Shown piece by piece: positions 1-8,273 of a stretch of DNA of 64,000 bases. The first letter of the stretch is position 1; each line of letters begins with the position of its first letter. This DNA is from Bacillota bacterium (GTDB lineage: Bacteria; Bacillota; Clostridia; Christensenellales; Aristaeellaceae), in assembly GCA_023421395.1 (NCBI GenBank), contig JAEZTL010000055.1, forward strand, positions 30,658 through 94,657, read 5' to 3'. Below the pieces are notes generated by a model. It searched no databases. It was not told the origin of the DNA and saw only the letters and a list, made by a program, of their open reading frames with translations. The position numbers and the translations under genes were made by a program.

Positions 1-268
1 CCTTATCGAAGGTTTCGTCCTTGGCGGTGAGCATGATGATGGGGATGTTCGATACCTTGCGCACCTCTCGGCACACCTGCCAGCCGTCCATGCCGGGCAG
101 CATGATGTCCAGAAGGATCAGGTTGGGCGCGGCGGCTTTAAAGGCTTTCAGCGCCTCGTCGCCCCGCTGGGCCTCCTGCACCTCAAAGCCCTCTCTGGTC
201 AGATACAGACTTACCAGCTGGCGGATGTTGGGGTCGTCGTCGACCAGCAGGATCTTGGTTCTGTTCAT
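1..268 (-). CDS. Response regulator receiver domain, 3' part outside window
   Basis: The 89 visible residues form a response-regulator receiver domain. They show the acidic pocket (LLVDDD near residue 7), the phospho-acceptor Asp in LILLDIMLPGMDGW, and the conserved MLTAKDE strand with the signalling Thr. This pattern is typical of OmpR/PhoB-type regulators, but the output domain lies beyond the window edge, so the DNA-binding class is not visible. The ATG at 268 has a GGAGG site just upstream. It lies 12 bases after the mutS2 stop, so it may be co-transcribed from the zapA promoter. The partner kinase and regulon cannot be told from here. Confidence 0.85.
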   Translation of the reverse strand, partial: MNRTKILLVDDDPNIRQLVSLYLTREGFEVQEAQRGDEALKAFKAAAPNLILLDIMLPGMDGWQVCREVRKVSNIPIIMLTAKDETFDK

Positions 269-280
269 TCGGGTCCTCCC

Positions 281-2629
281 CTATTTGAGCGTGACCACCG
301 TCACGCCGTCCTCACCCTCGCCATAGCGCCCCAGGCGGAACTCCTTGACGAAGGGGTGCTGCTTCAGGTGCTGCTGCACGCCGCTGCGCAGTACGCCCGT
401 GCCCTTCCCGTGGATGATCGATACGTTTTTCAGGTGCTGGATCTGCGCGCCGTCCAGGAACATGTCCACGGCGAGAAGCGCCTCCTCCAGCGTCATGCCG
501 CGAAGGTCGCACTCCATCGAGACCGGCTTTTGCGCCAGCGAAACGGTGCTGGATGTGCGCTCCTTTTTCTTGACCTCCTGAACGCGGCGAAGGCCCGAGG
601 CTGCCACCTTGAGTTTCATGACGCCCGCCTGCACCAACGCTTCGCCCCTGTCGTCCGGCGGCGTCACCACGGTGGCGCGGGTTCCGGTCTTGAGAATTTC
701 CACGCTCTCGCCCGGCTTCAGGTTCTTGGGCGCTTCGCCCTCGGCCGGCGCGTCGGGAAGGCGCTCGCCGTTTTCGTCAACGCCGCTTTGCAGCCGCGCG
801 CGCATCTCGTGCATCTCGTGCTCCCGGAGGGGCGCGCCTTGGTTCTTTCGGCTGCGCTTGAGCTCGGAGATGATCCCTTCGGCCTCCCGCTGCGCCTTGA
901 TCAGCACTTTACGGGCATCCTCCTTGGCCTTGCGCATGGCGCTTTCGCGCTGCGCTTCCAGATCCCGGCGCATCTTTTCGGTTTCGTCGCGCAGCGCCTG
1001 AGTCTCCCGGTGGGCTTCCTCAGCCAGCTTGCGTTCCTTCTGCGCGATCTGCCGGTGGTACTCGGCGTTTGCGATCACGTCCTCGAAGCGGATCTGCTCC
1101 TTGCTCAGGTGCTCGCCCGCGCTCTGGATCAGATGCTCCGGAAGGCCCAGCTTTCTGGAGATTTCAAAGGCGTTGGACTTACCCGGCACGCCGATGGACA
1201 ACCGGTAGGTTGGCCGGAGGGTTTCCACGTTGAACTCCACGGAGGCGTTCTCCACGCCCCGGGTGGAAAGCGCGAAGGCCTTGAGTTCGGAGTAGTGGGT
1301 GGTGGCCAGCGTGGTCACCTTCATCGACAGCAGGTATTCCAGAATCGACATCGCCAGCGCCGCGCCCTCGGTGGGATCGGTGCCCGCGCCCAGCTCGTCA
1401 AACAGCGCCAGCGACCTGGGCGTGACGTTTTTGAGGATCTCCACAATGTTGGTCATGTGGGATGAGAAGGTGGACAGCGACTGCTCGATGGACTGCTCGT
1501 CGCCGATGTCGGCGAAGACCTCGTCAAAGATTGCCAGTTCCGTGCCAAGGTTCGCGGGTATGTGAAGCCCCGCCTGCGCCATCAGCGTCATCAGCCCCAC
1601 CGTCTTCATGGTGACGGTCTTGCCGCCGGTGTTGGGGCCGGTGATGATCAGCGAGGTGAATTCGCCGCCCATCCAAAGGCTGATGGGCACCACCTGTGCC
1701 GGGTCGATCAGCGGATGTCTGCCGGAGACGATGCTCAAGCGGCCCTCGGCGTTCAGTTTGGGCTCTACCGCCCGCATCTGTCGGCCCAGAATGGCCTTGG
1801 CGAAAATTACGTCCAGTTCCGCCAGGATGTTCTGATTGTTTGCGATGAAGGCGGCGTCGGGCGCAACCTCGGCCGAAAGCTGGGCCAGAATGCGCTCAAT
1901 CTCCTTTTCCTCTTTCGCCGCCCACTGCTTGAGATCGTTGCCCGCCTCCACCACCGCCATCGGTTCGATGAAGAGCGTCGCGCCGCTGGCGGACTGGTCG
2001 TGAATCAGCCCGGGCACGTTGGCGCGGCATTCCGCCTTGACCGGCAGCACATAGCGGCCGTTGCGTTGAGTGATGATGGCGTCCTGCAGGTATTTCGCAT
2101 TTTCACCGCGGAGGAAGGCGTTGAGCTTTTCACGCATGCGGTCGGCCAGCAGCCGAAGATGCCGCCGGATGTCGTAGAGCTCGGGGCTGGCGCGGTCGGC
2201 GACTTCGTCCTCCGACAGGATGGCGTTGAAGATGGTCTCCTCCAGTTCCCGGTGGGTGTTGAGGTGGGACGCCAGTTGGGTGAGGTGGGGCGTGTTTTCC
2301 CGGTCTGTCACGACGGCCTGCCGAACCAGCCTCGCGGCCTTGAGCGCGTCCGCCACAGAGATCAGCGCCTTCATCGACAGCGTGCCGCCCGCGGCGGCGA
2401 TCTTCACAAAGCCGCTTACGTCCGGAAAGTACTGCATCGGCGAACCGCCGGTATAGGCCGTCACGGTTCCTGCTTCCGAGGTCTGCTCCTGCCACAGTCG
2501 CACCATCTTTTCGTCTCCGGAGGGGACGAGGGCGCCGGCGCGTTCCTTGCCCGTCTCCGACAGGCAGAGCGCCGCCAGCTGGTCGCGTATCTTCGTAAAC
2601 TCGAGAACCCGAAGGTTTCTCTCTCTCAA
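281..2629 (-). CDS. mutS2: MutS2 family ATPase/endonuclease
   Basis: MutS2 of 782 residues, the usual family length. It has the MutS core and clamp region, a Walker A motif GPNTGGKT near residue 330, the Walker B/ABC region ALFDELGAGTD, a long charged coiled coil at about 510-600, and a C-terminal Smr nuclease domain (CDLRGM and HGKGTG, about 705-782). The family acts on branched or recombination DNA and, in Bacillus, as a collided-ribosome splitting factor. The start is a TTG placed by alignment to the family N terminus (NLRVLEF). Its ribosome site GAGGAG lies inside the end of the upstream U32 gene, so the two genes are translationally close. Third gene of the zapA operon. Confidence 0.95.
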   Translation of the reverse strand: MRERNLRVLEFTKIRDQLAALCLSETGKERAGALVPSGDEKMVRLWQEQTSEAGTVTAYTGGSPMQYFPDVSGFVKIAAAGGTLSMKALISVADALKAARLVRQAVVTDRENTPHLTQLASHLNTHRELEETIFNAILSEDEVADRASPELYDIRRHLRLLADRMREKLNAFLRGENAKYLQDAIITQRNGRYVLPVKAECRANVPGLIHDQSASGATLFIEPMAVVEAGNDLKQWAAKEEKEIERILAQLSAEVAPDAAFIANNQNILAELDVIFAKAILGRQMRAVEPKLNAEGRLSIVSGRHPLIDPAQVVPISLWMGGEFTSLIITGPNTGGKTVTMKTVGLMTLMAQAGLHIPANLGTELAIFDEVFADIGDEQSIEQSLSTFSSHMTNIVEILKNVTPRSLALFDELGAGTDPTEGAALAMSILEYLLSMKVTTLATTHYSELKAFALSTRGVENASVEFNVETLRPTYRLSIGVPGKSNAFEISRKLGLPEHLIQSAGEHLSKEQIRFEDVIANAEYHRQIAQKERKLAEEAHRETQALRDETEKMRRDLEAQRESAMRKAKEDARKVLIKAQREAEGIISELKRSRKNQGAPLREHEMHEMRARLQSGVDENGERLPDAPAEGEAPKNLKPGESVEILKTGTRATVVTPPDDRGEALVQAGVMKLKVAASGLRRVQEVKKKERTSSTVSLAQKPVSMECDLRGMTLEEALLAVDMFLDGAQIQHLKNVSIIHGKGTGVLRSGVQQHLKQHPFVKEFRLGRYGEGEDGVTVVTLK

Positions 2630-2632
2630 GGG

Positions 2633-4759
2633 TTATTCCACTCCTCTGAAGAAATGTCCGGTGGTGGTCTTCATCGCGTCCACCATGCCCCAGAAGGCCA
2701 GCGCCTTTACGTCTTTGCCGTCCAGCGCCGCGCGGTGCAGCCGCACCACCGCCTCCGAAAGGCCGCCCTCATCGGTAAGCCGAACGCGCCACCGGGCCGC
2801 GTCCGGAAGTTTTCCCGGGTTTCGCAAAAGCATCAGCGGGACACTGTTCGCCAGCTCCACAATGCAGCCCGAACCGGTTTTGAGCCGGTAAAGCGGGAAA
2901 CGCGCGCCCGTCCTGTCGACGAAAGCGTGGGCGGAAAGGCCTGATTCCGGTTTTTCGTCGCACAGGCGGCAGTCCTCGTGCCGCCCGCCCAGTTTCGCGC
3001 GGAGCGGGCAATGCCTTAGGCGCATCAGCGGCAGCCGACCATAGACGAAAAGCTCCTTCTCCCCGCCCATCCGGGCGATCTGCGGCGACGTCAGTTCTAC
3101 TGAAGGCGCGTAGGGCAAACCGAAGAATGCCGCCGAGCGGCTGTTCATCAGGTTCATCGGCGCGTCGAGCCGGATTGGGACGGACCAGCCCAGCGCAAGG
3201 TGCGCGGGGTTTGAAAGAAGCGCTCCGGCAACGTTGGGATTTCCGCAGGCCCATCGGTGGAGCCCGTCCAGGTCTTCCCCGTTCAGCGTGGGCGGCAGAA
3301 GCAGCGTAAAGGGCGATTCCGGCGCCCTCCGAAGGCCCTCCGGTGTCACATCCGCGGGTTCGAAGATGATCTCGTCCGCGCCCCAGGCGCGTACCTTTTC
3401 CAGGGTTTCACGGTTCCCAGCCACCACCGCGAGAAGAGGCTTTCCCGCTCTGACCGGCAGAATGCCTGCCTTAGGCAGCGGCAGCGCCTCCGGCGCGCAG
3501 CCCCGCCTCGCTTCGATGCGCATGCGCCCAAGCGCCTCCAGCGCGCGCCGGCGCAGGTCGTTGGCCTGAGACACGGGTACGAAAGCGTTCCGGGAGAGGG
3601 TAACGGCGGCCGATCGGAACACATAGGGCGTACCGCCGGTCTTTTGGACCTGCTCCGCCAGCCGGGCTTCGTCCGCCGGATGGGATTGGGCGATCGCCAC
3701 GGTTTTTCCTTGGGCGGATACCTCATTTTCTCCATCGGAAACCCAGAGCGTAAGGGGCGCCCCGGCTGAAGCCGTAAGGCGCGCATCCAGCCCAATGGGC
3801 CTTGACGCTCTTTCAAGCCCGGCGCGGCCCTCCACATGCTTTTGGGTCTCGTCCTCCATCAGCGAATGGTCATAGAGCCCCGGCCCGTAACCGGCGGTGT
3901 AGCCCCGGTTGAAAACCCGCGTCAAATCCTCCGGCCCGGACGCCTCACCCGCCGCCAGCGCGTCCAGCGCGCGCCGGTAGGCGGCCGTCACCGTAGCCAC
4001 GTATTCCGGCCCCTTGAGCCGGCCTTCGATCTTGAGACTCGCAACGCCGGCGGAGAGAAGCCTGGAGAGGTTCTCCAACTGATTCAGATCCCGGGTGGAG
4101 AGCAGCGCGCCCCGTGCGCGGACGATCGGTCCCGTCAGCGCATACGGCAGCCGGCAGGGCTGCGCGCACAGTCCGCGGTTGCCGCTCCGGCCGCCGATGA
4201 CGCTGGACAGAAGGCACTGCCCGGAACAGGCGACGCACAGCGCGCCGTGGACAAAGACCTCCAGCGAAACGCCGCGTCCCGCGCAGTCTTCGATCTCCGA
4301 AAACGCCATTTCACGGGCCAGCACCACCCGTGAAAAGCCGTGTTCTTTCAAAAAATCCACGCCCTGGCGGTTATGGATCGCCATTTGCGTAGAAGCGTGC
4401 AGCATAAGATCCGGCAGCATCGCGCGGAGCGCCGCCGCCACGCCGAAATCCTGTACGATCGCCGCGTCGGCTCCGGCACGGGCGATCTGGCCCGCCAGAT
4501 CTTCCAGCAGCGGGAACTCCTCGTCCCGGATCAGCGTGTTGACCGTCACATACAGGCGGCGATCCCGCTCGTGGCAGTAGTCCGCTGCGCGCAGAAGGTC
4601 CTCCGCGTCGAAATTTCCGGCGTTTTTCCGGGCGGAAAGCAGCTTTCCGCCCAGATACACCGCGTCCGCCCCCGCCTCGACGGCGGCGATCAGCGCTTCC
4701 ATGTCACCCGCGGGAGCCAGAAGCTCCGCACCGGGCGCGAAAAGTGTTTCTTGCGTCAT
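2633..4759 (-). CDS. U32 family protein with DUF3656-type C-terminal region (RlhA/TrhP-like)
   Basis: A 708-residue U32 family protein. The N-terminal half has the family barrel signature ELLAPAGDMEAL, then ADAVYLGG, and the cysteine cluster CVACSGQC ... GNRGLCAQPCR at about 180-205. These cysteines are thought to hold an Fe-S cluster in the RNA hydroxylation enzymes of this family. The long C-terminal extension fits the members with DUF3656, such as E. coli RlhA (23S rRNA C2501 hydroxylation), while TrhP acts on tRNA. The old name 'peptidase' or 'collagenase' is probably misleading. Which RNA is the target cannot be decided from sequence. It sits between zapA and mutS2 on the same strand. 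Confidence 0.88.
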   Translation of the reverse strand: MTQETLFAPGAELLAPAGDMEALIAAVEAGADAVYLGGKLLSARKNAGNFDAEDLLRAADYCHERDRRLYVTVNTLIRDEEFPLLEDLAGQIARAGADAAIVQDFGVAAALRAMLPDLMLHASTQMAIHNRQGVDFLKEHGFSRVVLAREMAFSEIEDCAGRGVSLEVFVHGALCVACSGQCLLSSVIGGRSGNRGLCAQPCRLPYALTGPIVRARGALLSTRDLNQLENLSRLLSAGVASLKIEGRLKGPEYVATVTAAYRRALDALAAGEASGPEDLTRVFNRGYTAGYGPGLYDHSLMEDETQKHVEGRAGLERASRPIGLDARLTASAGAPLTLWVSDGENEVSAQGKTVAIAQSHPADEARLAEQVQKTGGTPYVFRSAAVTLSRNAFVPVSQANDLRRRALEALGRMRIEARRGCAPEALPLPKAGILPVRAGKPLLAVVAGNRETLEKVRAWGADEIIFEPADVTPEGLRRAPESPFTLLLPPTLNGEDLDGLHRWACGNPNVAGALLSNPAHLALGWSVPIRLDAPMNLMNSRSAAFFGLPYAPSVELTSPQIARMGGEKELFVYGRLPLMRLRHCPLRAKLGGRHEDCRLCDEKPESGLSAHAFVDRTGARFPLYRLKTGSGCIVELANSVPLMLLRNPGKLPDAARWRVRLTDEGGLSEAVVRLHRAALDGKDVKALAFWGMVDAMKTTTGHFFRGVE

Positions 4760-4774
4760 GATGCTCGCTTTGAC

Positions 4775-5068
4775 TCAGCCTTCCGAGCGATTTTCCAGCT
4801 TTTCCCGAAGCGCAGCGTTCTCTGTGCGCAGTTCGCCGATCTCCCTGCGCAGGCGGTTGATCTCGTCGTGCGCCTTGAGCATATCGTCGGTCACGTTGAG
4901 CGCCGTCAGAACCGCCAGCTGTTGCGGCGGAATCCGCATGGCCAGCGCCAGTTCGGTCATCTTGCGGTCCACATAGTGGGCCACGCGCTGCACGTGGGCT
5001 TCGCTGTCGTAGCTGGTCATGGCGTAATCCTTGCCCGCGATTCGGACCGTCGTCCGGATTTTTTCCAT
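4775..5068 (-). CDS. zapA: Cell division protein ZapA
   Basis: A 97-residue ZapA. The N-terminal beta-rich head carries the family pattern (VRIAGKDYAM, then VDRKMTELA) and the C-terminal half is a coiled coil rich in Leu/Glu/Arg heptads. ZapA dimers cross-link FtsZ filaments at the division ring. The ATG at 5068 has a GAGGTGGG site, and a good sigma-A type promoter lies 30-60 bases upstream (5100-5128). It is the first gene of a run with the U32 gene, mutS2 and a response regulator. zapA-U32-mutS2 neighbourhoods are common in Bacillota (general knowledge). Confidence 0.93.
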   Translation of the reverse strand: MEKIRTTVRIAGKDYAMTSYDSEAHVQRVAHYVDRKMTELALAMRIPPQQLAVLTALNVTDDMLKAHDEINRLRREIGELRTENAALREKLENRSEG

Positions 5069-5099
5069 GTTCCCACCTCGCTATAACGATCCAGAATAC

Positions 5100-5128
5100 A
5101 TTATAACATGGCCGAAAAGCGGGCGCAA
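5100..5128 (-). promoter_or_regulatory. Promoter of the zapA operon
   Basis: On the minus strand there is TTGCGC (5128-5123), a 17-base spacer and a perfect TATAAT (5105-5100), 32 bases before the zapA start codon. This fits a housekeeping sigma-A promoter. Activity is inferred from the motif only. Confidence 0.75.
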
Positions 5129-5589
5129 GGAAAACGGAGGCAAACCAGGCCTGCGCAGCGCCATGGCCACAAAAAGTAACGTTGACTTGCTCTCGAGAAA
5201 GCCGTGCGCTCTGTTGCTTGTGGAAACGTCATAGGACGGCGTATGGCTTCGCGCGGTGAGTCCGGAGCTGCAGGGCACCTCCCGGATGGTCTCTTCGCAC
5301 CGGTTTTGCAAAAGGATCGCCGGTTGCTCCAGTTCGAGGCGCGCGCAGGCTTAGGCCTTTTTCAGCGCCCGCCTGACGTCTTCCCGGGTGTGATTCCCCC
5401 ATTCGTTCAGCCGCGGGCAGATCAGATCGTCGGACGATAATTCGAATGGACCGGCGGCACCTGTTTCCCGCGGAACGTCGCCCGCTGCGCGCTGATGCTC
5501 CATTGCGGCGCTTGCCCCCTTCCCCGACGTGCGCCGCGCGCTGACGGAACAATACCCTATACAAATCGCTATTTCTCAATTGATACATA
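5129..5589. other. Intergenic stretch with no convincing gene
   Basis: About 460 bases between the divergent zapA and FMN-binding genes. The ORFs here have no recognisable family and weak coding character. The one short frame with plausible start and ribosome site is listed separately at 5351-5503. No hairpin with a T-run, no tRNA and no repeat was seen. Confidence 0.5.
5351..5503 (-). CDS. Possible small ORF of 50 residues, unknown
   Basis: A short frame, ATG at 5503 to TAA at 5351, preceded by a G-rich site (GGGAAGGGGG) about 12 bases upstream. The predicted peptide is hydrophilic and ends in NEWGNHTREDVRRALKKA, which looks like a real amphipathic helix end rather than GC-frame noise. It could equally be the tail of a decayed gene. 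No family recognised, and no promoter found for it. Confidence 0.25.
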   Translation of the reverse strand: MEHQRAAGDVPRETGAAGPFELSSDDLICPRLNEWGNHTREDVRRALKKA

Positions 5590-5618
5590 TTGACTTATAG
5601 CTTTGCATGCTGCATAAT
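5590..5618 (+). promoter_or_regulatory. Promoter of the FMN-binding protein gene
   Basis: TTGACT at 5590-5595, 17-base spacer, CATAAT at 5613-5618. It lies about 80 bases before the ATG at 5701, leaving a moderately long leader. The leader includes a tiny frame (9 codons from 5637) that is probably chance. Confidence 0.65.
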
Positions 5619-5700
5619 TTCTTTGGGGGATACCCATGCGGCGCGCCGTAAGGCTGTCGCCGTGAGAAACAAGGGAGATGAAGTATTGGGAGGGCTGATC

Positions 5701-7353
5701 ATGAAGCGGTGGGTTTCCGTACTGGTTGCGTTTCTTTTGGTGATGGGCACCGTAGCGCAGGCTGAGGTGTTGACAGGCACGGCTGACGGTTTCGGCGGTG
5801 AAGTGAAGGTGGCCGTGACGGTGGAGGACGGCAAGATCGTCTCCGTCGAAGCCACGGGTGAAAAGGAAACCGAGGGCATCGGCAGCGTGGCGCTTGCTGA
5901 ACTGCCCGCGAAGATCGTGGAGGCGGGTGGAGTCGACGTGGACGGCGTCTCCGGCGCGACCTACACCAGCAAGGCGGTTCTCTCCGCCGTGGCCAGCGCG
6001 CTCGGCCAGGAAGCCGGGATGCAGGCTGACGCCGCACCCGAGACCATCGCTGCGGCTGACGCCTACATGGGCCTCGGTGTGGTTTCGAGCGGCCGCATCG
6101 GCCCGGGCAAGGACGATAAGGACGTGCAGGTTTACTCCTTCAATGAAGTGTATGCCGGCGCGATTTTTGATGCGGACGGCAAAATCCTGTATTTGAACGT
6201 AGACCAGTTGGAAGTCGCCACCCCCAACTATGACGGCGAATCCATGCCCCATCTGAGCGGTCTGCCGGGTCAGCCCGGTTACAACATGGATGCCAACCAC
6301 GATGAAAAGGTGGACGGCGTGTCCGAAAATACCGAGGACAGCTTCCTGGCGGAGATCGCCGCCTGGACGACCAAGCGCGAGCGCGGCGAGGGCTACAAGC
6401 TGAACACCACCACCTGGCAGAACGAGATGGACGCCTTCCAGAAGATTTTCACCGGCATGACGGTGGACGAAGTGGATGCCTGGTTCGCCAAGTACACCTC
6501 CGACGTCAACGGCCGCCCGCTGAAGGCGGATTCCTCGAACGAGCAGGACGCGGCCAAGTATGGCGCCCTCTCCGATTCGGATAAGGCGTATCTTGCCGAT
6601 GTCACCAGCTCCGCCACCATGAGCCTCAAGGACGGTCACGGCGACATCCTCTCCGCCATCCGCAAGGCGTATGAGAACCGCGTCCCGCTGGCCAAGATCA
6701 GCGCTGCGGGCATCGGTCTGGGCACCGCCCACAACGGCCGCCTCGGCCCGGGCAAGGACGACAAGGAAATCCCCGTCTATTCCTTTAACGATGTGATCGC
6801 GCTGACGCTGTTTGACGCCGAAGGCCGTATCGCCGCCATCCACGTGGATCAGGTGGAGGTTGCCACCCCCAACTACGACGGCGAATCCATGCCCCACTTC
6901 AGCGGCTACCCGGGCCAGGGCGGTTACAACACCGACGCTGACCACGACGAAAAGGTCGAAGGCGTCGTGGATGTGACCGACGAAACCTTCCTCAGCGATG
7001 TGGCCGCCTGGAAGACCAAGCGTGAGCGCGGCGAGGGCTACAAGCTGAACACCACGACTTGGCAGAACGAGATGGACGCCTTCCAGAAGGTGTTTGTCGG
7101 CATGACGGTGGACGAAGTGGATGCCTGGTTCGCCAAGTACACCTCCGACGTCAATGGCCGCCCGCTGAAGGCGGATTCCTCGAACGAGCAGGACGTGGCC
7201 AAGTATGGCGCCCTCTCCGATTCGGATAAGGCGTATCTTGCCGATGTCACCAGCTCCGCCACCATGAGCCTCAAGGACGCCCATGGCGACATTCTGGCCG
7301 CCATCCGCAAGAGCCTCGAGCATCAGGTGGCGGTGGATCTGACGGTCGGCTAA
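5701..7353 (+). CDS. Secreted FMN-binding domain protein with two large tandem repeats
   Basis: A 550-residue exported protein. Residues 1-20 are a Sec signal peptide ending near AQA with no lipobox Cys. Residues 22-105 form an FMN_bind domain with the motif SGATYTS at about 83-89. In NqrC/RnfG-type proteins the Thr of such a motif is covalently flavinylated by ApbE. The rest is two 215-residue repeats (from about residues 122 and 337) that each start near GLG...RIGPGKDDK and contain VATPNYDGESMP and a Trp-rich KRERGEGYKL region. A role in extracellular electron transfer is possible, but the repeat domain is not a family I can name. ATG 5701 is preferred over the upstream frame because of the GGGAGG site and the signal peptide. 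Monocistronic, with a terminator at 7371. Confidence 0.82.
   Translation: MKRWVSVLVAFLLVMGTVAQAEVLTGTADGFGGEVKVAVTVEDGKIVSVEATGEKETEGIGSVALAELPAKIVEAGGVDVDGVSGATYTSKAVLSAVASALGQEAGMQADAAPETIAAADAYMGLGVVSSGRIGPGKDDKDVQVYSFNEVYAGAIFDADGKILYLNVDQLEVATPNYDGESMPHLSGLPGQPGYNMDANHDEKVDGVSENTEDSFLAEIAAWTTKRERGEGYKLNTTTWQNEMDAFQKIFTGMTVDEVDAWFAKYTSDVNGRPLKADSSNEQDAAKYGALSDSDKAYLADVTSSATMSLKDGHGDILSAIRKAYENRVPLAKISAAGIGLGTAHNGRLGPGKDDKEIPVYSFNDVIALTLFDAEGRIAAIHVDQVEVATPNYDGESMPHFSGYPGQGGYNTDADHDEKVEGVVDVTDETFLSDVAAWKTKRERGEGYKLNTTTWQNEMDAFQKVFVGMTVDEVDAWFAKYTSDVNGRPLKADSSNEQDVAKYGALSDSDKAYLADVTSSATMSLKDAHGDILAAIRKSLEHQVAVDLTVG
6064..7353 (+). repeat. Tandem 645-bp direct repeat inside the FMN-binding protein gene
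   Basis: Unit 1 (6064-6708) and unit 2 (6709-7353) align base for base at an offset of exactly 645 (215 codons). The second halves of the units (6361-6650 against 7006-7295) are almost identical in DNA, including synonymous positions. The first halves have diverged. This unevenness suggests recent gene conversion or slippage in the second half. Confidence 0.9.
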
Positions 7354-7370
7354 AGCCGCATCCGCGCACG

Positions 7371-7402
7371 AAAAATCCCGGCGAATTTCGCCGGGATTTT
7401 TG
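7371..7402. terminator. Bidirectional Rho-independent terminator
   Basis: AAAAATCCCGGCG paired with CGCCGGGATTTTT around a 5-6 base loop. It sits between the convergent ends of the FMN-binding gene (plus) and the carB-dapF gene (minus). It has A-tracts and T-tracts on both sides, so it can serve both. Confidence 0.88.
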
Positions 7403-7420
7403 CTTATCATGGGCGCCGGA

Positions 7421-8273
7421 TCACACCTCGATGATACCCTCGAAGTCCCGCTGGGCGTCGCCGGTCATCTTGAGGCCGTTTTCTGTCAGGTGGATGATGA
7501 TCTGTCCACCCGGCAGGTTGATCTGGATGTCCCGGTTTCTGGGCGAGAAGCCCAGGCGCACCGCGGCGGCGGCCGTCGCACAGGCGGCGGTGCCGCAGGA
7601 ACGGGTCTCGCCGATGCCCCGCTCCCACACCCGGAGCCGGATCTGCGTGGCGCTGCGCATCTGCGCGAAGGAGATGTTCGCGCGCTTCGGAAAGATGGGC
7701 GCTCGCTCCAGGATCGGGCCGTACTTTGCCACGTCCACCGCATCCACATCGTCCACAAAGATTACGCAATGCGGATTGCCCATCGAAAGACAGGTGATCC
7801 TGAAAGAAGCGCCGCCAATCGCGTATGGTGTATCCACCACTTCCCCGGCCTTTGCCGCCTCCGGGGTGACGTTCAGCATCGGTACGGCCTCGGAACGGAA
7901 GTCCGGAAGGCCCATCGATACCTCCACCGAATAGACCTCGCCGTCCCGGACGTAGAGCCGGAGAGACTTCACGCCCGCGCCGCTTAAAATGCGCATCCGT
8001 TCGTTGCGGACGCGGCCGCTCTCGTAAAGGTATTTCGCCACGCAGCGCATCGCGTTGCCGCTGACCTCGCCCTGAGAACCGTCGGCGTTGTACATACGCA
8101 TGGAGGCGTCGGCGATGTCCGTAGGCTCGATCAGGACAAGCCCGTCTCCGCCGATGGATTTTCTGCGGCTGGACAGCAGTACGCTGAGGGATTCCGGACT
8201 TTCGATGGCCTGATCGAAGCAGTCAAAGTAGATGTAGTCGTTATCGCCGGTGCGCATTTTCACAAATTTCAGC
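7421..8273 (-). other. dapF: DapF-like domain of the CarB fusion, with altered active site
   Basis: About 283 residues with both DapF halves. The second catalytic motif, ETRSCGTAACA, keeps its Cys. In the first motif the usual CGN...RC is replaced by VSGNAMRC, so the catalytic Cys of the first half is Ser (codon at 8062-8060). The N-terminal HGxGND motif is replaced by RTGDND. Asn-Ala-Asp-Gly (NADGS) and GNPH are kept. The fold is clearly DapF, but LL- to meso-diaminopimelate epimerisation by the two-Cys mechanism is doubtful. Possible initiation codons for a free protein are CTG 8273, GTG 8264 and ATG 8258. Confidence 0.85.

Noticed and set aside
5637..5666. Nine-codon frame in the leader of the FMN-binding gene, possible leader peptide
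   Set aside because: Too short and without regulatory codon runs or an attenuator hairpin; probably chance.
6064..7353. Tandem repeats considered as a CRISPR or mobile repeat
   Set aside because: The units are 645 bp, in frame and protein coding; there are no spacers.
5569..7410. 613-residue open frame on the minus strand, with repeats
   Set aside because: It is antisense to the FMN-binding gene and mirrors its tandem repeat. It has no ribosome site or family resemblance. The plus strand has the signal peptide, promoter and domain.
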